In this document: positions 16,711 to 25,828 of the stretch, piece by piece | How positions within the stretch are numbered: position 1 is the stretch's first letter | Layout of the letters: every line of letters begins with the position of its first letter | Assembly (NCBI RefSeq): GCF_009905615.1 | Contig: NZ_JAAAKW010000004.1 | Location: 124,001-188,000, forward strand | Direction: 5' to 3' | Length of the DNA stretch: 64,000 bases | DNA from: Pseudomonas sp. SLFW | Lineage (GTDB): Bacteria > Pseudomonadota > Gammaproteobacteria > Pseudomonadales > Pseudomonadaceae | The notes under the pieces: generated by a model | What the model saw: the letters and a program-made list of their open reading frames with translations, nothing else | What the model was told of the DNA's origin: nothing | Database searches by the model: none | Translations under genes and position numbers: made by a program

Positions 16711-16736
16711 AAACCGCCGATTTCGGCGGTTTTTTT
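16711..16736. terminator. Rho-independent terminator
   Basis: AACCGCCGA and TCGGCGGTT pair over a 2-4 base loop and are followed by a T run, with an A run on the other side. It can therefore serve the small gene on the plus strand and the SDR gene on the minus strand. Confidence 0.9.
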
Positions 16737-16754
16737 GCAGCTATCGTTGTTCGC

Positions 16755-17477
16755 TTAAACCCCCGCCTTACCCACCGAAGCCCCGCCATCCACGAACAAC
16801 GTTTGCCCGGTGATGAACCCGCTCTGCTCTGACAGCAGGAAGGCGATCGCCGAAGCGATTTCTTCCGGTTGGCCGAAGCGGCCCATGGGCACGCCGGAGA
16901 GGTAGCGCTTTTCGCCTTCGCTGCCCGGTGGGTTGTTCTGGCGGAACAGTTCGGTTTCGGTCGGGCCGGGGGCGATGGCGTTGACGGTGATGCCCGTTTG
17001 GGCCAGTTCCAGTGCCCAAGAGCGGGTGAAGCTGATCAGCGCGGCCTTGGCGGCAGCGTAGGCCGTGCGTTGGGTGATGCCGAGCACCGTCAGGCTAGAA
17101 ATGTTGACGATGCGGCCCCAACCCTGTTCGCGCATGTTCGGCAGCAGGGCCTGGGTGGCGAGGAGGGCGGAGTGAAGGTTGACGCTCATCACGGCGTCGA
17201 AGTCTTCCAGTTCGATTTCACCCAAAGGCTGTGGGCGCACCAGCCCTACGTTGTTGACCAGCCCGTCGAAGCGGTAATGCTGCGCGAGTTCGGTCAGGCC
17301 GCAGCGGGTCTGCGCCTTGTCGCTGAGGTCCAGTTCGATCAGCACGCCGGGGAAAGTCGGGTCATCGGCGTTGCGGGCGATGCCGACCACCTGATGCCCT
17401 GCGGCCGCCAGGGATTCGGACAGGGCGCGGCCAATGCCTTTGCTGGCGCCGGTGATGAGGAAGGTGCGGGAGGTCAT
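16755..17477 (-). CDS. Short-chain dehydrogenase/reductase (SDR)
   Basis: A classical SDR of 240 residues: cofactor loop TGASKGIG (residues 9-16), NNVG in place of NNAG, Ser in ISSLTVLG, and catalytic YAAAK. The C-terminus keeps the FVDGGAS tail. Overall it resembles 3-oxoacyl-ACP reductase-like enzymes of broad specificity, so the substrate is open. It stands alone, convergent to the 56-residue gene with a shared terminator, and is followed upstream by a REP pair. Confidence 0.88.
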   Translation of the reverse strand: MTSRTFLITGASKGIGRALSESLAAAGHQVVGIARNADDPTFPGVLIELDLSDKAQTRCGLTELAQHYRFDGLVNNVGLVRPQPLGEIELEDFDAVMSVNLHSALLATQALLPNMREQGWGRIVNISSLTVLGITQRTAYAAAKAALISFTRSWALELAQTGITVNAIAPGPTETELFRQNNPPGSEGEKRYLSGVPMGRFGQPEEIASAIAFLLSEQSGFITGQTLFVDGGASVGKAGV

Positions 17478-17528
17478 GGAATCACTCCTTGGGAGTCGGA
17501 AAATAAGTCATGAATGGGGTGGGGATCT

Positions 17529-17617
17529 CTGTGGGAGCGAATTCATTCGCGAATGATCTTCCAGTCGACAGAGCGGCGTCGGCTGTACATTTTTCGCGAA
17601 TGAATTCGCCCCCACAG
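17529..17617. repeat. REP pair (GAATTCATTCGCGA type)
   Basis: Inverted copies at 17529-17553 and 17592-17617 between two genes that are both read leftward. Confidence 0.78.
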
Positions 17618-17645
17618 GTCTTGCGTTCGTCGTGCTCTCAACGGT

Positions 17646-18845
17646 TCAGGCAGCGCGTGATCCCGCCGAGTTTTTCAAAAACATCAGCAGCGCCACCAGC
17701 GGAAACGCACTGCCCGCGATCACGATCCAGCCCCAGCCGCCGTGGTCGTAGAGCGCGCTGGCGATCACCGACCCTGTGGCGCCGCCGAGGAAAATACTCG
17801 TCATGTACAGCGCATTCAGGCGGCTGCGGCTCTTCGCATCGAGGGCATAAACGGCGCGCTGGCCGACCACCATGTTCATCTGCACGCAGAAATCCAGCAC
17901 CACGCCGGTCACGGCCATACCGATGACGGCGTACGCGGGTTGCACCAGGCTGGGCAGAAAGCTCAGGGCGGCGAACAGCATCGCGAACAGACTCGCCTGA
18001 CGGCTATGCCCGGCGTCCGCCAGCCGACCGGCAAAGGGCGCGGCAATGGCGCCAATCGCCCCGACCAGCGCAAACAGCGCAATCTGGCTTTGCGAGAGGC
18101 CGTGGTTGTTGGCCAGCTCCAGCGGTACGGCGGTCCAGAACAGGCTGAACGTCGCAAACATACAGGCCTGATAAAACGCCCGCTGGCGCAGCACCGGCTG
18201 CTTGACCAACAGCGTCCACAGGGACTTCAGCAACTGTCCGTAACTGGCGTTATGAGTCGGCTGATGTTTGGGAATGGTCGTGGCCAGCACGACGCTGATC
18301 AGCAGCATCATTACGGCAGCGGTACCAAACACCGCGCGCCAGCCGAAGTGGTCGGCAATCAGGCTGGACGCCGGACGGGCCAGTAGAATGCCCAACAGCA
18401 GGCCACCCATGATGCTGCCGACGACCCGTCCACGGGTTTCTTCGGGGGCGAGATGCGCGGCCAACGGAATCAGAATCTGCACCGCCACCGAGCTGAATCC
18501 CACCAGCAGCGAGGCGAGCAGGAACAGATTGGGCGTCTCGGCGAACGCAGCGCTCAACAGGCTCAGAATCGCCACCGCCGTCGTCGCCATCATCAGCTTG
18601 CGGTTTTCCAGCAAATCGCCCAGCGGCACCAGGAAAAACAGGCCCACGGCATAGCCAATCTGCGTCAGCGACACAATCAGGCTGGCCAGCGTGCTCGACA
18701 GCCCGATGTCCGGGGCAATCAGGCCAATGATCGGTTGAGCGTAATAAATGTTCGCAACGATGGCGCCGCAGCAAAACGCAAACAGCATCGCCAGCCCTTT
18801 GGTCATGGTTGCACCGAGGGCAGCGGTCTGGGACGTGGAAGTCAT
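17646..18845 (-). CDS. MFS transporter (drug efflux-like)
   Basis: A 399-residue major facilitator with about twelve membrane segments. Segment 1 is FAFCCGAIVANIYYAQPIIG, the loop GDLLENRKLMM is the conserved GxLaDrxGrr-like segment between helices 2 and 3, and APEETRGRVVGSIMGGLLLGILLARPAS matches helix 5 of the DHA1-like group. The substrate cannot be inferred. The gene is isolated, with a REP cluster downstream and a gap of about 235 bases to ku on the other side. Confidence 0.88.
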   Translation of the reverse strand: MTSTSQTAALGATMTKGLAMLFAFCCGAIVANIYYAQPIIGLIAPDIGLSSTLASLIVSLTQIGYAVGLFFLVPLGDLLENRKLMMATTAVAILSLLSAAFAETPNLFLLASLLVGFSSVAVQILIPLAAHLAPEETRGRVVGSIMGGLLLGILLARPASSLIADHFGWRAVFGTAAVMMLLISVVLATTIPKHQPTHNASYGQLLKSLWTLLVKQPVLRQRAFYQACMFATFSLFWTAVPLELANNHGLSQSQIALFALVGAIGAIAAPFAGRLADAGHSRQASLFAMLFAALSFLPSLVQPAYAVIGMAVTGVVLDFCVQMNMVVGQRAVYALDAKSRSRLNALYMTSIFLGGATGSVIASALYDHGGWGWIVIAGSAFPLVALLMFLKNSAGSRAA

Positions 18846-19080
18846 GGCGGGTTCTCAAAAGACGTAGCACCGATGCCGGAAACGCTCTGGCACGGGCATG
18901 GATGAAGAATGGTGAGCAGGCTAACGCTTTTCCATTGCGTTAAGAAGGTCTGTTGGATTGATATGACCTATGCCTGAAAGGAATGGTACGACGCCCCTCA
19001 AGCGTGGTTCCGTCGTCCGCCCGAAACTTTTCCCCTCGCGCCCCGGTCATTCCCTTACACACCCCTTGGGAATTAACGCG

Positions 19081-20001
19081 ATGGCTCGGGCAATCTGGAA
19101 GGGCGCGATCAGTTTTGGGCTGGTGCACATCCCTGTGGCGCTGGTGTCGGCGACGTCGCAGCAGGGCGTGGATTTCGACTGGCTGGACAAGCGCAGCATG
19201 GACCCGGTCGGTTACAAGCGGATCAACAAGGTCACCGGCAAGGAGATGACCAAGGAAAATATCGTCAAGGGCGTGCAGTACGAGAAGGGCCGCTACGTGG
19301 TCATCAGCGAAGACGAGATTCGCGCCGCGCACCCCAAGTCGACGCAGACCATCGACATCTTCGGTTTTGTCGACAGCGCGCAGATTCCGCTGCAAAACAT
19401 CGACACGCCGTACTTCCTTGCACCCGACAAGCGCGGCGAGAAGGTCTACGCTCTCTTACGGCAGACGCTGGTGGACACCGGCAAGGTCGCGCTGGCTCAT
19501 GTGGTGATCCGTACCAGTCAACATCTGGCGGCAGTGATGCCGCTGGAGTCGGCGATCATTCTGGTGTTGCTGCGCTGGCCCGCTGAAGTGCGCGGGCTGG
19601 ACAGTCTGGACCTGCCCAAGGAAGCCACCGACGTGAAGCTCAGCAAGAGCGAGCTGGACATGGCCAAGCGGCTGGTCAAGGACATGAGCACCGACTGGAC
19701 CCCGGACGCCGAAGAATACCGTGACACGTTCCAGGACCAGATCATGACGCTGGTCGAGACCAAGGCCCGGGAAGGCAAGATTGAAGACGTGGAAACCGAC
19801 GCCGGGGAGACCGAGCGCAAATCCGCTGATGTCATCGATTTGACTGAATTGCTCAAACGCAGTCTGGGCAGCCGCGGCGGTTCCGCCAAGGCCCCAGTGA
19901 AAACCAAACCTGCCAGCAAGAGCAAAACCGCAGCCGCTGATGATGTAGCCCCGGCCAAACGGCGAGCCCCTGCAAGGAAAAAGACGACCAAGGCGTCCTG
20001 A
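19081..20001 (+). CDS. ku: Non-homologous end joining protein Ku
   Basis: A bacterial Ku of 306 residues starting MARAIWKGAISFGLVHIPV, the hallmark N-terminus. The core ring domain spans about residues 1-250 and is followed by a Lys/Ala/Pro-rich tail (KPASKSKTAAADD and ARKKTTKAS) typical of Ku proteins that can bind DNA through the C-terminus. Ku homodimers bind double-strand ends and recruit LigD, encoded 79 bases downstream. The ATG at 19081 gives the family start; the frame extends upstream to 18970 but lacks similarity there. Confidence 0.96.
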   Translation: MARAIWKGAISFGLVHIPVALVSATSQQGVDFDWLDKRSMDPVGYKRINKVTGKEMTKENIVKGVQYEKGRYVVISEDEIRAAHPKSTQTIDIFGFVDSAQIPLQNIDTPYFLAPDKRGEKVYALLRQTLVDTGKVALAHVVIRTSQHLAAVMPLESAIILVLLRWPAEVRGLDSLDLPKEATDVKLSKSELDMAKRLVKDMSTDWTPDAEEYRDTFQDQIMTLVETKAREGKIEDVETDAGETERKSADVIDLTELLKRSLGSRGGSAKAPVKTKPASKSKTAAADDVAPAKRRAPARKKTTKAS

Positions 20002-20080
20002 GCCCCTCTTTTGAGACGCAGCGCCTTGTGTTGAGAACTGCCCGGCGTATCGAACGCGGGGTGCAGAGGACTGATCGATC

Positions 20081-22711
20081 ATGGCAAAACCTGTGAGTGA
20101 GTACACCCGCAAGCGCAATTTCGACATCACTTCCGAGCCCCCCGAAACCTCGGGCCGGGCTCGCAGCAGCAAAGGCAAGGCGCTGACGTTCGTCATTCAC
20201 AAGCACGATGCGCGCAATCTGCATTACGACTTTCGACTGGAACTGGACGGCACGCTCAAGAGTTGGGCCGTGCCAAAAGGCCCGAGTCTGGACCCGAAAA
20301 ACAAACGCCTGGCGGTGCACGTCGAAGATCACCCGCTGGGCTACGGCAGTTTCGAGGGCAGCATCCCCGAGGGGCAGTATGGCGCCGGAGACGTGATCGT
20401 CTGGGACCGGGGGATCTGGCAGCCCCACGGCGACCCTCGCGCCACCTACAAAGCCGGGAAACTGAAATTCACCCTGATCGGCGAAAAACTGACCGGCGAC
20501 TGGGCCTTGGTCCGCACCCATTTGCACGGCAGTGGCGACAAGGAACAGTGGCTGTTGATCAAGGAAAAAGACGAGGCGGTGCGCTCGGCGGACGAATACG
20601 ACATCGTCGCCGACAAGCCGGAAAGCGTGGTCAGTGGTGCGATGGTGGGCGAGGGACGAAGCACGGCCAAAGCCCCGAAACGCAAGGCGGCCTCGGCGCC
20701 GGTAGCCGAGAAGAAGCCAGCGGCCTCAAAACCTGCAAGTAAGAAAGCGGCAACGAAGAAATCCAGCATCCCGGACAAGCTTTCCCCTCAACTCGCCACG
20801 CTGATGGACACCCCGCCGGCGGGTGATTGGCTGTACGAGATCAAATTCGACGGCTACCGAATCATGGCCCGGATTCGCGATGGCGAGGTGCGCATGATCA
20901 CCCGCAACGGCCATGACTGGACCGACCGTCTGCCGTTGCAGGCCAAGGCCATCGCCGATCTGAACCTGGGCGATGGCTGGCTCGACGGCGAAGTGGTGGT
21001 GCTCAACGACGCCGGGCTGCCGGATTTTCAGGCATTGCAGAACGCGTTCGAGATCGGCCGCAGCAAGGACATCGTGTACTACCTGTTCGACGTGCCGTTT
21101 CTCAACGGCGAAGACATCCGCGAAAAGCCCGTGGAAGAGCGCCGGGCTGCGCTGAAAAAACTGCTTGGTCGGCAAGCCAAGGGGCTGCTGCGTTTTTCCG
21201 ATGCCTTCTCGGCCAACCATCGCGACATCATCGAGAGCGCGTGTTCGTTGTCCCTTGAAGGCGTGATCGGCAAACGGGCGGGGAGCGTATACCAGTCCCG
21301 CCGCAGCCCGGACTGGATCAAGCTCAAGTGCAAGTTGCGGCAGGAGTTCGTCATCGTCGGTTTCACCAAGCCCCAAGGCACGCGCAGCGGGTTTGGCGCG
21401 TTGCTGTTGGCGGTGAACGAGGAGGGCGCCGGTTTGGTGTACGCCGGGCGGGTCGGAACAGGTTTCAATCAAAAGATGCTCGACGACATGTTCGGGCAGA
21501 TGAAGGCGCTTGAACAGGACGCCTCGCCTTTGGCGAAAAAACTCACCAGCGCCCAGGCCCGAGGGGTGCACTGGATCGAGCCGACGCTGGTGGGTGAGGT
21601 GGAGTTTGGTGAGTGGACCCGCGAGGGCATCATTCGGCACTCGTCCTTTATCGCCCTGCGCAGCGACAAGCCCGCGAGTGAAGTGGTCCACGAATACCCG
21701 CGCACCCCGAAAGACATCAAAGCGCCGTTCAAGCCCAAGGCCTCTAAATCAGGGGCTTCCAAGGCTGAAGAGTCGGCCTCCAAGCCTACCCGCACACGCA
21801 CGGCCAAGGACAAGATCGAAGTGGCGGGCGTGATGATCAGTCACCCGGAACGCGTGATCGACAAGGAAAGCGGCTTGCACAAGATTGACCTCGCGCATTT
21901 CTACGAATCGATTTCCGACTGGATTCTGCCGCATCTCGACCATCGTCCCGTGGCGCTGCTGCGCTGTCCGGAAGGCGTCGAGGGCGAACAGTTCTTTCAG
22001 AAGCACTCTGAGCGGCTGGCGATTCCCAACATAAAACAGCTCGACCCTGAGCTCGACCCCGGTCATGCGCGGCTGATGGAAATCGACACCGTGCAGGCAC
22101 TGGTCGGGGCGGCGCAAATGGGCACCATCGAACTGCACACCTGGGGTTCGACGTACGACCAGATTGAACTGCCCGATCACTTCGTCCTCGACCTCGACCC
22201 GGACACGGATCTGCCATGGCGCAGCATGGTCGAGGCGACGCAGTTGACCCTGTCGGTGCTCGACGAACTCGGGCTGGATGCGTACATCAAGACCAGCGGC
22301 GGCAAGGGCATGCACATCCTCGTGCCGCTGGCGCGCAAGGCCGATTGGGACACTGTGAAAGCCTTCGCCAAAGCGCTGGCGCAGTTCATCTCGCAGCAGT
22401 TGCCGGAACGGTTCACCGCGACGTCCGGCCCGAAGAATCGCATCGGCAAAATCTTCATCGATTACCTTCGCAACACCCGAGGCGCCAGCACCGTCGCGGC
22501 CTACTCGGTTCGCGCCCGACCTGGATTGCCGGTCTCAGTGCCCATTGCCCGGGATGAACTCACCAGCCTCAAATCCTCGGCCCAATGGAACATCGCCAAC
22601 CTGCAAAAACGCCTGCGCAAGCTCAAGGCCGATCCGTGGGCGGGGTACAAGAATACCCAGCGCATTACCAAACCGATGTGGAAGCGGCTGGGGGTGAAAG
22701 CGCCGAGCTGA
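20081..22711 (+). CDS. ligD: Multifunctional DNA ligase D
   Basis: An 876-residue LigD in Pseudomonas domain order. The 3'-phosphoesterase domain (about 1-175) has HKHDARNLHYDFRLE with His/Asp metal ligands. A Lys/Ala-rich linker (about 190-230) leads to the ATP-dependent ligase (about 235-545) with the adenylated lysine K255 in EIKFDGYR. A second basic linker precedes the primase-polymerase domain (about 575-876) with the DLDPD metal motif. The enzyme trims 3' ends, adds nucleotides and seals breaks held by Ku. The gene follows ku and probably forms a two-gene unit. Confidence 0.96.
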   Translation: MAKPVSEYTRKRNFDITSEPPETSGRARSSKGKALTFVIHKHDARNLHYDFRLELDGTLKSWAVPKGPSLDPKNKRLAVHVEDHPLGYGSFEGSIPEGQYGAGDVIVWDRGIWQPHGDPRATYKAGKLKFTLIGEKLTGDWALVRTHLHGSGDKEQWLLIKEKDEAVRSADEYDIVADKPESVVSGAMVGEGRSTAKAPKRKAASAPVAEKKPAASKPASKKAATKKSSIPDKLSPQLATLMDTPPAGDWLYEIKFDGYRIMARIRDGEVRMITRNGHDWTDRLPLQAKAIADLNLGDGWLDGEVVVLNDAGLPDFQALQNAFEIGRSKDIVYYLFDVPFLNGEDIREKPVEERRAALKKLLGRQAKGLLRFSDAFSANHRDIIESACSLSLEGVIGKRAGSVYQSRRSPDWIKLKCKLRQEFVIVGFTKPQGTRSGFGALLLAVNEEGAGLVYAGRVGTGFNQKMLDDMFGQMKALEQDASPLAKKLTSAQARGVHWIEPTLVGEVEFGEWTREGIIRHSSFIALRSDKPASEVVHEYPRTPKDIKAPFKPKASKSGASKAEESASKPTRTRTAKDKIEVAGVMISHPERVIDKESGLHKIDLAHFYESISDWILPHLDHRPVALLRCPEGVEGEQFFQKHSERLAIPNIKQLDPELDPGHARLMEIDTVQALVGAAQMGTIELHTWGSTYDQIELPDHFVLDLDPDTDLPWRSMVEATQLTLSVLDELGLDAYIKTSGGKGMHILVPLARKADWDTVKAFAKALAQFISQQLPERFTATSGPKNRIGKIFIDYLRNTRGASTVAAYSVRARPGLPVSVPIARDELTSLKSSAQWNIANLQKRLRKLKADPWAGYKNTQRITKPMWKRLGVKAPS

Positions 22712-22768
22712 TGCCGACCCACAGAGGGCTTGGCGTGCCATCCATTATTGCGTCGCAGGTTGACGCGT

Positions 22769-23686
22769 TCAGGACTCCCGGGAATCGAGACGTCGCCGCA
22801 ATTGTCCCGGCGCCATCCCATAGGTGTCCTTGAACACCTTGCTGAACGCTGCTTGCGACTGATACCCCACCTGCGCGGCGATGTCGCTCAGGCCACTTTG
22901 CGACCGGCTCAACAACCCGTAGGCCATTTGCATGCGCACTTGGGTGAGCAGGGTCCAGGGCGAGCTGCCGCTGAGTTTGCCGAACGCGCGCACGAAAGTG
23001 GCGCGGGACATGCTGGCCCGTTCTGCGAGGGCGTCGACGGTCCATTCGTGGGCGGGGTCGTCGAGCATGGCTTGCCACGCGCGTCCTAAGCGTTTGTCTC
23101 CCAGTAACGCCAGGCTGCCTTCGCTTTGCGGCGACTGTTGCAGATGTGCGCGCAGCACCAAGGTGAACAGCGCCGAAGTCAGCGCGTTGACCATGAACTG
23201 GCCGCCCGGTCGATTGGCGTCCGCTTCGCTGCGCAGCAATGCCACGAGCGCGGGCAGGGGATCGCAGGCGTCCAGGGCTTGGGTCGAAATCAGCAGATAA
23301 TCCGGCAGGGCAGAAAACAGCATCGAATGACGCTGATAGAGAAATCGCCCGCAAAGCAGGTCCGGCTCTGCACCGTGACCAAACCGCTGCACCGTCAACA
23401 GGCCTCCGGTCTCCAGCTGCGGTCTCGACGCGGGCACGCGTGGGCCGGGACTGATCAACAGATGGCTCATGCCATCGGGCAATACGAGGATGTCCCCCGC
23501 GACCAGCTTCAAGCGGCGGCCATCGGAGAGTTCGACCTGGCACTGCCCCGCCAGCACGATGTGATAGGGCGCAACGCCGTCCGCTTCCTGTTCGTGGTCC
23601 AGCGCCCAGTCGCCCTGAAACTGGCAGCGCAGATCGAGGCGTCCACGGACGTCGGCGAGGGTGATGAGTGTGTCGATGGCGTGCAT
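22769..23686 (-). CDS. AraC family regulator with N-terminal cupin
   Basis: A regulator of about 305 residues. The N-terminal half is an AraC-type cupin (VAPYHIVLAGQCQVELSDG, GDILVLPDGMSHLL). The C-terminal AraC domain holds two helix-turn-helix units (VDALAERASMSRATFVRAFGK and LSDIAAQVGYQSQAAFSKVF). I used the ATG at 23686 (MHAIDTLITLADV); an in-frame start at 23716 adds ten residues and cannot be excluded. It is divergent from the AhpD-like gene at 23800, a common pairing in which the regulator controls the peroxidase-like partner. Confidence 0.88.
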   Translation of the reverse strand: MHAIDTLITLADVRGRLDLRCQFQGDWALDHEQEADGVAPYHIVLAGQCQVELSDGRRLKLVAGDILVLPDGMSHLLISPGPRVPASRPQLETGGLLTVQRFGHGAEPDLLCGRFLYQRHSMLFSALPDYLLISTQALDACDPLPALVALLRSEADANRPGGQFMVNALTSALFTLVLRAHLQQSPQSEGSLALLGDKRLGRAWQAMLDDPAHEWTVDALAERASMSRATFVRAFGKLSGSSPWTLLTQVRMQMAYGLLSRSQSGLSDIAAQVGYQSQAAFSKVFKDTYGMAPGQLRRRLDSRES

Positions 23687-23799
23687 ATGCGACTTTCTGA
23701 CAAAGAAATGAGCCAAACGAGCAAGTTACAAATACCTGGTTGGCGGAGACTGTGCGTGTTCCCGGCGCAGTCTAGTCGCCGCTCTCAGGAGATACCACC

Positions 23800-24141
23800 A
23801 TGTTCAGCAATTGGCCCGACCTCGTTTCCACCATCAAGCAATCCTTTGGCTCGTTGTCCAAATCCAACCCGAAAATGGTCAAGGCCTACATGGCCCTTGG
23901 CGATGCCTCGGCGGAAAACAACGTGCTAGACGCCAAGACCCGCGAACTGATTTCACTCGCCGTGGCCATCACCACCCGCTGCGACGGTTGTCTCGGGGCT
24001 CACGCCGAAGCCGCCATTGCCGCCGGTGCGACCCGTGAAGAAGTGGCGGCCGCCGCCGCGACCGCCATCTCGCTGAATGCCGGGGCGGCGTACATCTACT
24101 CGATGCACGCGCTTGAAGCGTTTGATGCGTTGAAGAAATGA
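23800..24141 (+). CDS. Carboxymuconolactone decarboxylase / AhpD-like protein
   Basis: A 113-residue all-helical CMD/AhpD-family protein. The redox motif C61-D-G-C64 with H68 (TRCDGCLGAHAEAAI) marks the AhpD-like alkylhydroperoxidase side of the family, not the decarboxylase. The gene has a GGAG-type ribosome site (CAGGAGATACCACC) and follows a divergent AraC regulator. Probable role: thiol-dependent reduction of hydroperoxides or related electrophiles; the physiological partner is unknown. Confidence 0.9.
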   Translation: MFSNWPDLVSTIKQSFGSLSKSNPKMVKAYMALGDASAENNVLDAKTRELISLAVAITTRCDGCLGAHAEAAIAAGATREEVAAAAATAISLNAGAAYIYSMHALEAFDALKK

Positions 24142-24195
24142 GGGGGAGCGGTCGTTCTGTAACCCTTTCGCTTGTCGATGAAAGCGTAATCGTTT

Positions 24196-24262
24196 CGTAG
24201 CCGTCCGGCTTGCCGGCGGTGGCGCCATTCAAATCGCCACCGCCAGCAAGCCGGACTGCTAC
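24196..24262. repeat. REP pair (CGGCTTGCCGGCGGTGGCG type)
   Basis: Two inverted copies of the fourth REP family form one long hairpin between two convergent genes, immediately before the small membrane-protein gene's stop codon at 24265. Confidence 0.75.
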
Positions 24263-24264
24263 TT

Positions 24265-24633
24265 TCAGATCTGCTCCAAAAACCAGTAACCAACGGCGGT
24301 CACGAGCATCAGACAACTGCTCAAGATGGGGCCCGCTGTCCAGATACGCAGGCTCAGCGGCACATCATTAACGATGTCGTGCTGTACCAAGCCTCGCCTT
24401 TCAAGCAAACCTCGCATTGTGAAGACCAGTGCTATAGCGCTCAGCCTGTTCAATCGTGCAACGGGGCCGTTACCTTTCCAGACTGACTTTGTGCTCGAAA
24501 CGATAAGGCTATCCGCCAAATGCCGCTCGGCAAGCGGGAGCTTCCAATAGGCCGAGTACATCAGAAACGCCAAATTGAGCAGTGTCAGTGCGCTAATAGA
24601 AACGGCGATCCAAGCAGAATTGTCGGGGGTCAT
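24265..24633 (-). CDS. Small membrane protein, possible immunity protein
   Basis: A 122-residue protein of no recognised family. Hydrophobic helices are predicted at about residues 8-28 (VSISALTLLNLAFLMYSAYW) and 96-119 (PILSSCLMLVTAVGYWFL), with a weaker one at about 61-75. Its ATG overlaps the stop codon of the glycine-zipper gene upstream (ATGA), so the two are translationally coupled. A small multi-helix inner-membrane protein coupled to a membrane-active protein is the classic layout of an immunity gene; this is inference from context. Confidence 0.65.
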   Translation of the reverse strand: MTPDNSAWIAVSISALTLLNLAFLMYSAYWKLPLAERHLADSLIVSSTKSVWKGNGPVARLNRLSAIALVFTMRGLLERRGLVQHDIVNDVPLSLRIWTAGPILSSCLMLVTAVGYWFLEQI

Positions 24634-25667
24634 CGTTCGATGTGCTCAAACAGTTTTTCCCCAGCCTGTTCGCCGAAGTACGACCCTGCCTGGCCACCTG
24701 CGTATGCCCCTACAGAACCTCCTATTACGGCACATGCCAATGTCCCCATGCCTCCGGTTGGTATTCCTATCGCAATGCAAAAAGCCCCTGCCAAGTAGAG
24801 CCCAGCCGTACCGCCCACTGTCGCTAGCCCGATACCTACTGCTGCTTTTCCGCCCTCCACGTACTTAGCCTTGGTACATTCCTCTTCCCGCCCAGTCGAA
24901 CAAGCCTCTTTGATTTCCAACGCCCCCGCGCCGACATCCAGCGCTATACCAACGTAAGCTCCGTTGCTCATCGTCCCCGCCATTTTGGAAACGCCGTTGA
25001 CGTTCTTCGCATAGTCCGCAATCTCGCCAGTGTGCAAATAGCTCTTGCTCGAAATCCCAAGAATGCGCTTCATCTTTCCCTGGTTATTCAGCCCGGTCCC
25101 GAATCTTCCGATGCCTTTCAGGAGAGTCTCCATCCGGGCGAACAACGTACGGCGTTGCGCGAAAAACGGGTCATTGGTCAATGCCCCGGATCTCCACCGC
25201 TGATGCAGCGCTTCGATTTCCTTAAGCGTGCTCTCAACTTCCCTGAGGTGCTTGTTCCACGCCCCGGTGCTGGCGCCGATCCCGATCGAGCCATAGGACA
25301 TGATGCTTTGGAACATGTCGAAGTTCTGGACCATGACGCCCCGCTCGGTGCCCGAGGTGCCGATCATGGACATGCGCACGTCCTGCGCCAGTTGTATCAG
25401 CTGCTTCTCTTCAGGCGTACACAGGTGTGCAGGGCCATCGCCCACGATCACGACTTCGCCGGGCATGACGACGGTGTTGTTAAGGTACGGATTGAGTTGA
25501 TCGAACTTCGGGCGAGCGCCGAGGGGGATGGCGAGCAGGTGATCGCGCAGGTAGTGGTAGGACTGGGGGCGTTCGTTCACGAACGCGTAGGGTCTCGACA
25601 CGGGAGTAGCCTCCTGTTTCAGCGAAATGAGGAGGCGACGATAAAGACGCGATTCGGCAAGTGTCAT
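24630..25667 (-). CDS. Glycine-zipper protein with LysM-like N-terminal segment; candidate membrane-targeting toxin/effector
   Basis: A 345-residue protein (ATG at 25667; a TTG one codon earlier is possible). The N-terminus MTLAESRLYRRLLISLK has no signal peptide. A segment at about 40-78 (AIPLGARP, LNPYLNNTVVMPGEVVIVGD) looks like a degenerate LysM module. The middle is charged and helical. The C-terminus (about 275-336) is a long Gly/Ala-rich hydrophobic hairpin, the pattern of pore-forming or membrane-disrupting toxins. I recognise it as an uncharacterised family common in Pseudomonas. The coupled small membrane gene suggests effector plus immunity; no secretion gene is adjacent. Confidence 0.68.
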   Translation of the reverse strand: MTLAESRLYRRLLISLKQEATPVSRPYAFVNERPQSYHYLRDHLLAIPLGARPKFDQLNPYLNNTVVMPGEVVIVGDGPAHLCTPEEKQLIQLAQDVRMSMIGTSGTERGVMVQNFDMFQSIMSYGSIGIGASTGAWNKHLREVESTLKEIEALHQRWRSGALTNDPFFAQRRTLFARMETLLKGIGRFGTGLNNQGKMKRILGISSKSYLHTGEIADYAKNVNGVSKMAGTMSNGAYVGIALDVGAGALEIKEACSTGREEECTKAKYVEGGKAAVGIGLATVGGTAGLYLAGAFCIAIGIPTGGMGTLACAVIGGSVGAYAGGQAGSYFGEQAGEKLFEHIER

Positions 25668-25828
25668 CAACCCACCCGCCCCAAACGGCCTGACTACAGG
25701 ATTTTCGGAAAGCCCCTACACAGGGCTCTCCTTGATGATTCCTTCAGGACTCCACCGGACACTCGCGCAGTACGCCTTGGCCCACCCTGCCAGTGGCGCC
25801 GAACATCAAGACGTTCATGGCAGTGCCC

